Notes under the pieces: model-generated
Database searches by the model: none
What the model was told of the DNA's origin: nothing
The model's input: only the letters and a program-made list of their open reading frames with translations
Program-made: the position numbers and the translations under genes
Shown here: positions 10,082 to 19,355 of the stretch, one piece after another
Layout: each line of letters begins with the position of its first letter
Numbering within the stretch: the stretch's first letter is position 1
Origin: Phialocephala subalpina
Lineage: Eukaryota > Ascomycota > Leotiomycetes > Helotiales > Mollisiaceae
DNA length: 20,475 bases
NCBI GenBank assembly: GCA_900073065.1
Contig: FJOG01000048.1
Location: forward strand, 270,129 to 290,603
Direction of reading: 5' to 3'

Positions 10082-11170
10082 ATGGGATGTAAGGAGCCCC
10101 GACAAGGTGGCATCGAACAATCGAGATTCCAGTGGCTGACGTCCAGCATAGCTTTCTTCAGTCGAGAAACATTTCCTACCAAAGCAGGCACCAAAATTAC
10201 TCGACTCTCAGCCCTCGATCCAAAGACCACACCCGAGCTCATCGACACAATTCTCGCGCGCGATGGAGCTGTCGTGATTGAGAAATTAGCATCCATATCT
10301 CTCTGTGCTCAGATCCGATCCGATCTAGCACCTCACTTTGCAGCCGACAAGGTCGATGAGTCCGGCTTCTTCCCTCCCACCACTCAAAGAGCAACTGGTC
10401 TCTTCGCTCATTCGGATGCTTGCGTCGAATTGGCGCTCACTCCGCTCTTTCAAGCCGTGGCAGAGAAAGTGTTGAACAGTACTTATACTTATTGGGAGGG
10501 ACAGAAGGCTCTGACGGTGACTGGGAAGCCGCAAATCGCGAGCACTGTCGGGTTCCGTATCAAGCCGGGAGGAAAACAGCAGGCGCTTCATCGAGATGAT
10601 TCTGACTACCATACGAGGAATATCGACATGCCGGTCATGATAGGATGCGTGACTGTTCGTACTTGCTCGTCGGGCTCTCCGGAACCTTAGGTATGCTGAC
10701 AGGATTCGTAGGCTGTGACCAAGACCACCAAAGCAAATGGAGCGACGATCGTGATTCCGAAAAGCCACTTGTGGGGTCCAAATCGATATCCACTCGACGA
10801 AGAAGCAATCCCAGCTGAACTTGAGATCGGAGATGCTATGATATTCGTTGGTAATGTCTATCATGCTGGTGGTGCCAATACTACAACGTATGAGCTCCTT
10901 CTTCCGCTGTTGAATTGACGAAGGGCCACTGACGACTCAATTAGAGACGATGCTCGCGAGACGGTGGGAATCTTCATGTGCAAAGGGACATTGAGACAGG
11001 AAGAAAACCAGTATCTCATGGTTCCACCGGAGACTGCAAGACGTCTCTCTCCAAAAGCACTCAGGTTGCTTGGGTACGGGATTTGTCCGCCGGCATTGGG
11101 GTTCTATCAATACCAAGATCCTATGAAAGTGATCTTCGGTATCGATGACGAAGAAACGGCGATGAAGTAG
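10082..11170 (+). CDS. Phytanoyl-CoA dioxygenase (PhyH)-family Fe(II)/2-oxoglutarate oxygenase
   Basis: Probably a non-haem iron oxygenase that hydroxylates or desaturates a small molecule using 2-oxoglutarate and O2. Three exons: 10082-10654, 10712-10887, 10945-11170 (324 residues); both introns are 57 nt with CTGAC branch sites. ATG 10082 is the only in-frame Met before the catalytic core. Metal ligands are visible: the HxD pair is H170 and D172 in QALHRDDSDYH, and the distal histidine is H242 in GNVYHAGGANTT; R267 in GTLRQEENQ is a good candidate for binding the 2-oxoglutarate carboxylate. The N-terminal RDGAVVIEKL fits the family's usual opening. Many fungal relatives work in secondary metabolism (for example the AusE/PrhA and FtmOx1/EasH groups), but the substrate here is unknown. 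The first intron's donor (GTTCGT) is atypical. The gene is convergent with the Zn2Cys6 regulator, leaving 77 bp between stop codons. Confidence 0.92.
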
Positions 11171-11247
11171 TCGTCCACAGGAAAGGAATTCCCATTTTCT
11201 GACCTTGTCTTACAAGTGAGATTGTGTCGAGACATTCCTGTCGTCTC

Positions 11248-12815
11248 TCAAACGGCGAGAAGCTGTATTCCTCGTGCTTCCCACCCGCGGGCTCTGACGG
11301 ACCAGTCAGGGTCATCTCCAGACCAAAACTCGTCAAGGAATCGTAGGACCAAGTCGTAATGATTGAAGCCCATAGTTTCTATGATCATCTCGTAGATCGT
11401 CCTCACAGATGCTTGGTAAGACTTGTTCCCATAAGACTCTGTCCCAAGGATGAAGACTGGCCAAGGGAGGTCTTGAACCCACGTTGGAATTTCTTCCAAC
11501 ACCTCGAGAGAGTCTAAGAGCCTAGCTCTTGAGTACTCAACGTCTCCAGGAATTGAACTCGAGAATCTTAGACATCTGTACGAGTAAAGCAATCCGGCGT
11601 GGTGGTAGATGTCCACGATGCGGACAAAGTCTCGCTGTTTTGAGTAGTTGGAAAGTTGAAGTGGTCGGGCAGCCATCAAAGTTAGGCCTCGGGCCTGTTC
11701 AAATCCGTCCCGGAGAGTTTTCGGTGTCAATGGAGTTGACGCATCACCTTGTTGAGTTGAAGCGGGATCCTGGAACTTCTCTCGTGATTGCAATGTGACT
11801 CGATAAATAAATCTCAGATAATCACTGAATAGGACGTTCCGAAGATCAGGATTCGGGAGGATTGCATTCTCCGTGATGCTTGAATCGAAATTTGTTGTAC
11901 TCGCCAACACGTCGAAAATCGAGAGTTGATTTCGGAGGAACTCATAAAGCTCATTGTCCCTTCGAGTAGCTGTCCCAAGAGCATGGACTAAGATCCTAGC
12001 AGCCTGTCTGTGAGACTGCCAGTCCATCGATCCCGAACCAATCGTTTCGTAGCTAAGAAGGGTAAGCATCGAAGCAAGCATCCACTCAGCTGTTTCAATG
12101 CTGATCTCATTGCTCAGATCGCGACCTTCTGCTAGTTGACTTGTGACTTGTTGAACTTGAGCTGTGATCATCTGGATAGCTGCGTCGCAAGCAGATTCTG
12201 GGAAGCTCGATTCAAGACTGGAAGTCGTCGAGAGGTGCTTGGCGGAGATTGCAAGTATCGATAGCATCAAAGCAGGCTGTCGTTGAGCAAGAGGGAGTAC
12301 AAGGCAACGGTAAGCATTATGTTCGGAGTCGAGCCAAACCAGCGTCGAGGCGATTTTCTCGTCATAGTGCCCCAAGAGTTGACGAACGACATCATCGTTC
12401 GGAAAATCAGGAACCAAACGTACTCCAGAAATCGCAGTTTCGCCATTTATGGAGATTTCGTCTTGTTCAGCTCCTTCCAGTGGTGATAGCGGAGAGGCTT
12501 TAGTCGAAGAGGTATTTCTTGCTTCTGAAACCGCTTCGCCTTCTTGCGGAAACTGCATTCCTTTGAAGCGGCCCCTCACCGCAATGGCATTCGCCCATCG
12601 GAGCTGCGGCTTGTAGCCAGGGCAAACCAGCTTTCTCTTGGAGCATTTGAAGCACGCTGGGAGTCCTCGATCACACTGGATGCGTCTTTGCTTGCAGCTC
12701 CGACAACCTGTTTCATATCAGCATGAGAAACGTGATTGGGGTGACTGAGAGTGGGGGCCAAACCGGCAGGAGCTCGTGTGGCAATCGAAGACTCGCCATC
12801 TGCGCGCGACGACAT
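11248..12815 (-). CDS. Zn2Cys6 fungal transcription factor
   Basis: A DNA-binding nuclear regulator. Two exons on the minus strand: 12815-12764 and 12707-11248, separated by a 56-nt intron (donor GTTTGG, branch GCTGAT, acceptor AACAG), giving 503 residues. The splice restores a perfect binuclear cluster, C-x2-C-x6-C-x6-C-x2-C-x6-C, at C19, C22, C29, C36, C39 and C46, beginning APAGCRSCKQRR and ending LVCPGYKPQLRW. The rest resembles the Fungal_trans_2-type (PF11951) regulatory domain, with LLGHYDEKIASTLVWLD and YRCLVLPLAQRQPALMLSIL after the linker. An intron just before the first cysteines is usual for this family. Without the splice, the frame upstream of the cluster meets a stop within a few codons, which supports the model. 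The convergent oxygenase next door is a plausible target, but this is inference from position only. Confidence 0.93.
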
Positions 12816-13130
12816 CGTCACAATCCATGACAAAAGAGACGGAGCTTTAGCTCAAATAACACTAGTCAGAGTCAAGGCTGGCAGTGGTGCTGGAGTTGGA
12901 TTGATGATGTTCGTGTTGCGAAGAGGACGAGTGAGGTGAGATATGTGAAGTGAAGGCTCGAAGAGCACGGGCCATGTGACGCTTGTCCCGATCGAGATTT
13001 ACAACAGCTGCTCCTCCTTCCCGACCAACATAATGCACCAAGTAGGAAGGAAACACATATTAGAATGAACAAGTTGAGAATTGAATCATTTACTTCGGAA
13101 TATGATGATCACCGTAACTATCGATCAACA
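12816..13130 (-). other. Promoter region of the Zn2Cys6 gene and 3' flank of HRI1
   Basis: No gene is supported here. Open frames of 60-85 codons overlap on both strands without motifs. The interval lies between the HRI1 stop (13131) and the regulator's start (12815), so it must hold the HRI1 terminator and the regulator's promoter. Confidence 0.5.
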
Positions 13131-14140
13131 TCAACTCCACTCAAAAGCCTCCACACAAAGCCAATCCAACCCATCACTCCCCATCAACTCAACGCCCTTC
13201 ACAATATTCTCTCCTTCCTCGAACAAAATACCAGGTACTTCCAACCTCCCGATCGCGACCGCCCTCTCCCATTCCGCCTCTTCCTCCGTTTCTGCATTAG
13301 CATTCCATTCCCACCTCACGACAGAAATTCCCTTCGGCGTCCTCACCAAGCCTTGGATGATCTCGCCAATCCTGATCAGCATGCCTTTCGTCCCACTTTC
13401 GGCATCATCGCAGATCAGGACCTATATCATTATTTAGTGTTCTTTACTCATTTGTCTTGATATCCAAGGGGATGAGCAGTTCAGAGACTTGAAGGAAATT
13501 CGACTTACCCAAGAAACGAACTCTTCCTCATCCCCGACCAGAGCAGGTTCAACATCCTCCCAACACTCTTCATATTTCGTCATCTTCCCGGTTTTCGGGT
13601 TGGCCATAATACCGTATTCGAGAACCGTGCCGTCAGATTGGGGATACATGTCTCCTTCATCTTTTACTGGGGAGGTGGTGGTGCTATCTATCCAGTGGGT
13701 CCATATCGCATGGGCAGGTTTCAGGATTTCTCCGGCCCAAGAGAGTTTGGCTGGTGTTGAGAGGCTGGTGCCTGCGAACGCCTGGGCATTAGGTTAGTAT
13801 GTAGACTCAAGATCTCGTGTTTGGACATGGAATTGGACTTGCCCATTCCAGGCGTTGGATAGCTGTCTTGTCATCTGGGTCATCGGGGAGAGGCAAATCG
13901 TTGAAGATGCGGATGTCGACGAAGTGTTTTGAGCGCGCGGTTAAGACTAGTGTGCTGGGTTTCTCATCAGCTCATATCCCAGAACTCTTCCATGAGATTG
14001 TGTACTTCGTATTCTCACCCCTCGGTTCATCCTAAAACCAAATCAGTTACTTGAAATTCCATACCACCCTCTTATTTGAGGAGAATGATACTGACACCCC
14101 ACTTAATGTATTTCCTCACAGAAATGAACGGATTGTCCAT
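13131..14140 (-). CDS. HRI1: HRI1-family protein
   Basis: Ortholog of yeast Hri1, a cytosolic/nuclear protein reported to interact with casein kinase Hrr25 and Sec72; its biochemical role is not established. Five exons on the minus strand: 14140-14096, 14031-14019, 13970-13843, 13781-13509, 13421-13131, giving 249 residues (yeast Hri1 is about 244). Family marks: SVRKYIKWGDEPR at the start, STLVLTARSKHFVDIRIF, RLEWAFAGTS, WTHWIDS, DEGDMYPQSDGTVLEYG, NPKTGKMTKYEECWEDVEP, GMLIRIGEIIQGLV and the final GLDWLCVEAF. Oddities: exon 2 is only 13 nt; intron 3 has a GC-AG pair (GCAAGT donor, perfect TACTAAC branch); intron 1 uses GTCAGT; intron 2 ends in GAG. Skipping exon 2 with a donor one codon position earlier (TGG G|GTGTCA) would also keep the frame, so the first 20 residues are less certain than the rest. 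Confidence 0.92.
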
Positions 14141-14266
14141 CTGATCAACACTTTGTTGAATCAATTCCTGGATCGTGATAAAAAGTATGGAGAAATATCT
14201 GCAGAAAGCTGGAAGAGGTGATGATGTGCTGTGTTGTACATGTATGCATCAAAGGACCCCGGGCGT

Positions 14267-14286
14267 TGACAGCTGTCGAGCTGTCA
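14267..14286. repeat. Perfect inverted repeat upstream of HRI1
   Basis: TGACAGCT, a 4-base spacer (GTCG) and AGCTGTCA form 8-bp perfect arms; the left part also contains the 10-bp palindrome GACAGCTGTC. It lies 127-146 bp upstream of the HRI1 start and could be a protein-binding site or a hairpin. Factor unknown. Confidence 0.6.
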
Positions 14287-14315
14287 CCGGCCACAGGAAA
14301 GTGTGGGGAAGTTAT

Positions 14316-14321
14316 CACGTG
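14316..14321. promoter_or_regulatory. E-box CACGTG upstream of HRI1
   Basis: A CACGTG hexamer, the usual target of bHLH factors, about 175-180 bp upstream of the HRI1 start. A hexamer may occur by chance, so binding is only a possibility. Confidence 0.3.
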
Positions 14322-14642
14322 CTGGGCTAGGGATTGAGAACATTGCCACAGAGAAGAACGAGCAATTCTGGGACATTGAAGAGGGAGAGGAGTGGAAGAT
14401 AGTGTGTGTAATTGTTTGGTATCGTGAGGAGATATATTACAAGAATAGGAGTTGGTCCATGGAAAAACATAAACATAAAATCCATACGCAACGCTACAGA
14501 CCCAAACTGGCAAGGAAGAAAATCCGTGCAGACTTAGCTGATCCCATCATTGAAACGCCCTGAAAAGCGTTTCCGTGCCCTTGGCTAGTATGCGCCAATT
14601 TCGCTCCCGAAAGTCCACCAAAGTCTGGGATATCTATCGCTC

Positions 14643-15681
14643 TCAAGACTGCTTCTCTCGCAACACGGCACCGGAACCTCTATACCAAACATCGCCACCC
14701 CATCTCATCAACCGCTCCACAGCAGCAGTCGGCGTAACCGCAGGTCTAACATCGAGGTAGAAAACTGGCTTTCCGTCATCATCGTCGGGGCCAGAGTAGT
14801 AATCAATCACGTATCTGACTTCCTTCTTCACACCATTGTATTCTCTCTGGACGAACCAATCATGGCGATCGAATGGAGGCTCGGTTCTATCAATTATTAG
14901 CGAATGCGTCCACTAGAGTGAATGTAGTAAAGCACTTACTCAAAAGCACTGGGATAAATCCAGCCCATCACCTGGTACATCGCAGCCTTGGGCGTCATCT
15001 CCTTCGGGCGTCCCATGAACCTCGTCAACTTGGGTTGCGGAACCTCATCCTCATTCGCACCGATCGCAGCGCTAGCCATCGAAGCCTGTTCTCCCCTTTT
15101 GCAGATTTCCCAAGACTTCCCCCAGCCCCGTGGGCCGCGTCCGAATCTCCGTTCCCATTCCACAATCTCTGCCCAAGCTCCCTCATTCAAGAAGTTATGA
15201 ACAGAAACCATGCTCTCGACAGCGCTAGCATCGGTATCCGTGTAGCCTTTCCGTAGCAATGCATTGTACATTTGCTGTGGCGATGGGTATTCCCAGTTTC
15301 CTTCTCCGTTGCCCTTGGGGATCGTTGATGGCTCACGCTCGGTTGGCAGAGTGACTGTTTGGTTCTCGGCGCGATCTTGGGAGAGGTCTGAGAACATGTA
15401 GTTGAGAGGATTGTACTTCGAGTATTTGGAGGGAGCTTTGGAGTCGGAGAGGTTGGCTGGAGTATATGGGCATGCGGATTCGGCGGGGGGCGTGGGAGGT
15501 TTGGCCACCGCGGGTGCGCTGTTGTGCATTGGGCATCCTGGCTATGGTATTGTTAGAAGAGTCATTGCGGAGGATGTGCTATACGAACTGGTGGTGAGAG
15601 TGTGTTATCTTTGGGGATTGCATGAGGAGCGCCTCTTGCATTGACGACTGAGACATTGGAATCGGCCCAGAACCATCCCAT
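14643..15681 (-). CDS. CYC3: Cytochrome c heme lyase (holocytochrome c synthase)
   Basis: Mitochondrial intermembrane-space enzyme that attaches haem to the CXXCH cysteines of apocytochrome c. Three exons on the minus strand: 15681-15585, 15537-14940, 14886-14643 (312 residues), with GT-AG introns of 47 and 53 nt. The N-terminus [11 protein letters not shown] matches Cyc3-type lyases rather than the cytochrome c1 lyase Cyt2. Two CP haem-regulatory motifs are seen (C34-P35 and C55-P56). The core follows: [18 protein letters not shown] (about 113-130), then [10 protein letters not shown], in which H146 corresponds to the haem-ligating histidine of the family, then [36 protein letters not shown] and [12 protein letters not shown]. 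The product is expected to lack a cleavable presequence, as usual for this enzyme. It shares a 564-bp divergent promoter region with the exonuclease gene. Confidence 0.96.
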
Positions 15682-16017
15682 GACTGCGGCAGAAGAGAAG
15701 AGTCAATTAGTAATTAGTAGGTAGTATGTGAGCTCAATGTTCCCGTAGTCGTGAGAAGAATTCAAATGCTTGTTGTTGTACAAGTTCGCGGTATGCGATT
15801 TGAAGAAGAGGAGGCGACGGCGATAATGCGGAATCAGGCCAGAAAAAAAGAGGAATTCTGCCATTGGCTCCGGCTGTTTCCGCTTCACCGAATTTACCCT
15901 AGCGAACACCCCCTTTTCCCCACACTTCGCGAAGCCTTCACTTCGTCCTCTTCTTTATATTATTTGGTCAACTTTTTATTCATGGAGAGGTCACGGACAA
16001 ACAACATCAACTTCACA

Positions 16018-16036
16018 AGGCAGGAAGTTCCTGCCT
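16018..16036. repeat. Near-palindrome, 9-bp arms
   Basis: AGGCAGGAA, one base, TTCCTGCCT: perfect 9-bp arms around a single G. It can be read as a dyad site for a dimeric factor; as a hairpin it would need to open the central pairs. Confidence 0.65.
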
Positions 16037-16056
16037 GGAAAGGCCAAACGCCCTCG

Positions 16057-16075
16057 TTTCGGCTGCCTGCCGAAA
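16057..16075. repeat. Inverted repeat, 7-bp arms
   Basis: TTTCGGC, a 5-base loop (TGCCT) and GCCGAAA, perfectly complementary. It lies about 170-190 bp upstream of the exonuclease ATG. Confidence 0.6.
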
Positions 16076-16118
16076 TGCAGTCGCGATTGGCTACCGTTTT
16101 GCCAACGAGGCAACCATG

Positions 16119-16141
16119 AGAAGGCTGGAGTCGAGCCTTCT
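16119..16141. repeat. Inverted repeat, 8-bp arms
   Basis: AGAAGGCT, a 7-base loop (GGAGTCG) and AGCCTTCT, perfectly complementary, about 105-127 bp upstream of the exonuclease ATG. A shorter TTGGC/GCCAA pair lies just before it (16087-16105). Confidence 0.6.
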
Positions 16142-16204
16142 TCGTATCTTCAACTTCCTCCGGCTTCCGTTACTTTTCAACTTCAGCAAGCTCTCAACTC
16201 CACT

Positions 16205-16300
16205 ATGATCAACTTTTGCCTGGAGACACTCATCTTGTCGCAATCATGGCTTTTCAATGTCGCTTCTGCCCGAGGACATTTGCCCTTGAGAAACACCTGA
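16205..16300 (+). other. Possible upstream ORF overlapping the exonuclease start
   Basis: ATG 16205 opens a 31-codon frame ending at TGA 16298-16300. It is out of frame with, and overlaps, the main start at 16246. If the transcript begins upstream of 16205, ribosomes starting here could not reinitiate at the main ATG, so leaky scanning would be needed. The transcription start is unknown. Confidence 0.35.
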
Positions 16301-18057
16301 CCGACCACCTGGCTGCTAAAGGCGACCACGTTTTGTGCACCCATAACGGTTGCTCAAAGACCTTCAAGTCTAGGGACAAGATGCAGAACCATCTCAAGAA
16401 AGACCACCGAGCCACTCGACCAGCGTATGTCCCTCTCAGCATCAGCGAAAAGGTTGAGATCGGAACGAAGATAGATCGACCTCGTGTCACTACAACCACA
16501 ATGTCCCTGCCTTCTGGTAACAGCCTAACTGCGACAAAGATTGCGACAAAGATACCCCAGAACCAAGTCAACTCGGGCAGAATGTCCCATAACCCTCCGA
16601 TCACTCAAACAAAAGTACAAGATCCGAGATGGTCCATCATACCGCCACCTCAGCATCATGAAGCAATAACAAAGTTGAGGCAGAGAACTCATACATGGGA
16701 GGTTCTCGATTTACATGTCCAATCCCGCAACCGTAAAGAGAACTCGGCCGATTACGAGCCGGCACCAGCCGCATCACTATTGCTTCCGAAGCGTGCCGCT
16801 GTTGCCCTCGACTGCGAGATGGTCGGTGCTCGAGAGGGCGAGAAAGAACATAATGTAAGTTTCGAATCTCTAGTATCTCAATGTTCCAACGATCTTAGGA
16901 CAATTTATTTGCAATAATACCTATACTCTTTTCACTCTCGAGTCCCAAGTGGACAGCCCAGCTTCTAAAAGAATAGAAACTGACTGCTCGATCCCTAGGT
17001 GCTTGCCCGACTTTCTGTTATCGATTATCTTACCGGCGATGTTCTCATCGATTCTCTTGTCAATCCCGACAAACAAGTTACAGATTGGCGAACAAGATGG
17101 TCCGGTGTGACGCGGGGAGCTATGAACACCGCAATCAGAAATGGGAATGCATTGAAAGGATACAAGGGTGCACGAGAAGAGCTGTGGAAGCATATCGATA
17201 GTTCGACGGTCATTGTTGGACAGGCTCTGAAGAATGACTTCGATGTATTGAGAATTACGCATTCCCTGGTGGTCGACTCCGGTATTGTCACTGCCGAGGC
17301 GGCCGGCATTCCATCGATCTCACTGTACGGCATCAAGACCGCCTGCACTGAACTGCTGCGAATTAAAGTCCAGCAAGGTCGAGGCCACGACTCCGTCGAA
17401 GATTCCCTTGCTGCCAGAGAGGTAGTTTTGACCTGTCTCAATGACCCAGAGAGACTGGAACAATGGGCAAAGATAAAGAGAGAAGAATATGCAATAGCGG
17501 AGGAAAAACGGAAGCTCAAGGTCGAGAAAGAGCGTGCCGAGCGTAGGGCAGCACTCGACAAGAAGATATCATGGACGAGAGAGGAGTGGCCGGGTGTCCT
17601 GACGAAGGAGGAACAATCAAAAATCCGAGTGAAGATACCTCGTTTGGGACCAACAGCATCCTGGGATTTTTACCTAGGTCCGACGCGAGTACCTGCCACG
17701 GCAACATGGGCTACGACGATTTCTCGAAGCAGAGAGGAGTGGATTGATGGGTCTCGCATTGTCCGTGTGGTACTGGGACCTTCACGAGGCCTTGCGGAGG
17801 AATACACTGGCGAGCTTGGGCAATGGGTTCTGTACGACGCAGATTTCCAGCATGTGGTTGTCCCACAGACTTCAGAACATTCGCTGAGTGACGCTGATCG
17901 CGAGGACTCAGAACTGTTCGTGGGCCTGCTCGCGCAAGTACCGGAGATGATTCTTGATCAACCTCTGGATGAGTCCGAAGATTCGCTTCTGATGGAGGCA
18001 CTCCAGCCATCCTCGCCAGAGCTCGAGATGGAAGATATTGGCGGAGTTGCTTTATAA
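16246..18057 (+). CDS. C2H2 zinc-finger DEDDh RNA exonuclease (REX4 type)
   Basis: Likely a 3'-5' RNA exonuclease, by family a processor of rRNA or other structured RNA in the nucleus. Two exons, 16246-16854 and 16999-18057 (555 residues), joined in phase 0 across a 144-nt intron. The N-terminus has two zinc fingers: C5-x2-C8 with H21 and H28 (unusually wide histidine spacing), and a regular C31-x4-C36-x12-H49-x4-H54. The nuclease domain shows Exo I AVALDCEMVG (D189, E191), Exo II VGQALKNDFDVL (D283) and Exo III GRGHDSVEDSLAAR (H333, D338), so all DEDDh residues are present. A charged coiled-coil-like stretch (KREEYAIAEEKRKLKVEKER, about 362-381) and an extra C-terminal domain of about 170 residues follow, longer than in yeast Rex4. 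ATG 16246 is chosen because it immediately precedes the first finger and lies in the same open frame. Confidence 0.93.
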
Positions 18058-18379
18058 AGTCCAACTCGAAGCTGGTGATTATGGAGGAAACATGGCTCTA
18101 CATTGACGACATAATCACAACCATCTTAGACAGGAGCAAATTTTGGCAGTTAGATGTACTATACTAATCTCCAAGAGAGCGATCTGAACACCGATCGGAT
18201 TGTCTCACATTCTCGCGGTGATCAAGTGTGAATCATGGACGCTGGCTTCCAGCTTTGTGATCGCCAATTTCTAGCGTCTCTCGTTGCATTTACAGGGCAT
18301 CCTCACTAACGCTCCAGGGCATTGCAACATGCTCTCCTCCTGCGAAAAAGCGCCAAACCAATTTCTCTAATTACGAGCT
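18058..18379. other. Intergenic region between convergent genes
   Basis: 322 bases between the stop codons of the exonuclease and the DUF3632 gene. No open frame with coding character and no RNA gene were recognised; it presumably holds both terminators. Confidence 0.5.
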
Positions 18380-19355
18380 CTAGTTTTCATCTCTCTGCGC
18401 ATCTGTAAACTTAACTCCTTTCACTCGCTCAATCTCATTCAACGCATCCCGAATCAACCCCCTCGTCTCCTCATCTATCTCAATATCCGCCTCTCCCCAA
18501 CCCCTCAATCCCTTCTCCCAAACTTTCCACTTCTCTATCGTAAACGCTGACCACGCCTCCTTCTCTTTCCCAAGATCCCCGCCCTCAGCAACAAAATCTC
18601 GACACCTCTCAACGTTCGCCCACAGCTCTTCCCCAGCAATAACGAACCACCAAGCCGCAACCCTAACCGGCAAGAACCATTTAACATTGGTGGGTGCATG
18701 ATTTTCGAAGACCTCCCGGAAAGCTGTTAAAGCGAGGTTGCTGTAGCCAAATGCCGGCTGGGCAGGGGAAGTGGTGTGAGAGTGGGTTAGGTGGGCGAGG
18801 AAGGCGTTGAGATTTTCCCAGCTTGATTGCTCCTGAGTGCTAAGAGTTGGATTCCATGGATCTGTGTACGTTATCACATGTATTGGCATTGGAGGGAGGG
18901 GGGGGGGGGGGGGCGGGAAGCGGACCAACATTATAACCGTCGGAAATCGTATACCCCAGCGTAGGAAACTCCCTCCACACCTCCGCACCATCATGTTTCA
19001 ACACCTCCCCATTATCCAAGCCCGGATCAGGAACCTCTATTTTCCTCAATTGTACAACGAAATCTACAAGCACACCTTGATTCGAAGGTGGAGTTCGTGC
19101 GACGATTTCGAGGAGTGAGGTAGCGAGGTGCCAGCAGTGGTTTCCGAGGGCGATTTGGTTAGGTGTCGTGTTTGGTGGTAGGATTGATAAGGTTAGGGTG
19201 GAGAGTTCGCCAAGAGTTTCTTGGGTTGTGGTAGGTGAGGTAGGTTGAATGAGCTTGTGTAGGATTTTGAATTCGGGGAAGGCTTCGATTTCGGAGACCC
19301 GGGCTGCGTGGCGGGCTTGCCTGTTTGCTGGGAGTTGGCGATCGCTGAGTGACAT
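18380..19355 (-). CDS. DUF3632-family protein
   Basis: A member of a fungus-specific family of unknown function. Two exons on the minus strand: 19355-18926 and 18861-18380 (303 residues), joined over a 64-nt intron. The join gives SDGYNVDPWNPTLS; upstream, VDFVVQLRKIEVPDP, HDGAEVWREFPTLGYTI and, downstream, WENLNAFLAHLTHSH, RVAAWWFVIAGEELWANVER and WSAFTIEKWKVWEKGLR are features I associate with DUF3632 proteins. The intron has a weak donor (GTCCGC) and contains a run of 16 C on the coding strand, so the junction is less sure than the exons. The start ATG 19355 (MSLSDRQLPANRQ) is preferred; an in-frame ATG at 19451 would add 32 mostly non-conserved-looking residues. No catalytic motif or signal peptide is seen. 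Confidence 0.82.
18898..18913. repeat. Homopolymer run of 16 G
   Basis: Sixteen uninterrupted G on the plus strand, flanked by GGAGGGA and CGGG, inside the intron of the DUF3632 gene. On the gene's own strand it is a C tract between the donor and the acceptor. Such runs mutate in length easily and are error-prone in sequencing. Confidence 0.9.

Larger units (their letters stand above)
14141..14642 (-). other. HRI1 promoter and CYC3 3' flank
   Basis: 502 bases between the start of HRI1 and the stop of CYC3, both on the minus strand. An 86-codon plus-strand frame (14303-14563) has no motif and is probably chance. Visible elements are a perfect inverted repeat (14267-14286) and a CACGTG hexamer (14316-14321), both described separately. 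Confidence 0.5.
15682..16245. other. Divergent promoter region of CYC3 and the RNA exonuclease
   Basis: No independent gene is supported; a 122-codon plus-strand frame (15751-16119) has no family motif. The region holds C/T-rich stretches, an AT-rich TTTATATTAT element near 15954, and several closely spaced inverted repeats (16018-16141) that probably lie in or near the 5' leader of the exonuclease gene. Confidence 0.5.

Noticed and set aside
13065..13460. Plus-strand frames of 118-131 codons
   Set aside because: They are antisense to the last exon of HRI1, whose protein motifs are clear.
14303..14563. 86-codon plus-strand frame between HRI1 and CYC3
   Set aside because: Lysine-rich but without a motif, and lies in the HRI1 promoter region.
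15751..16119. 122-codon plus-strand frame upstream of the exonuclease
   Set aside because: No family features; spans the divergent promoter and the inverted-repeat cluster.
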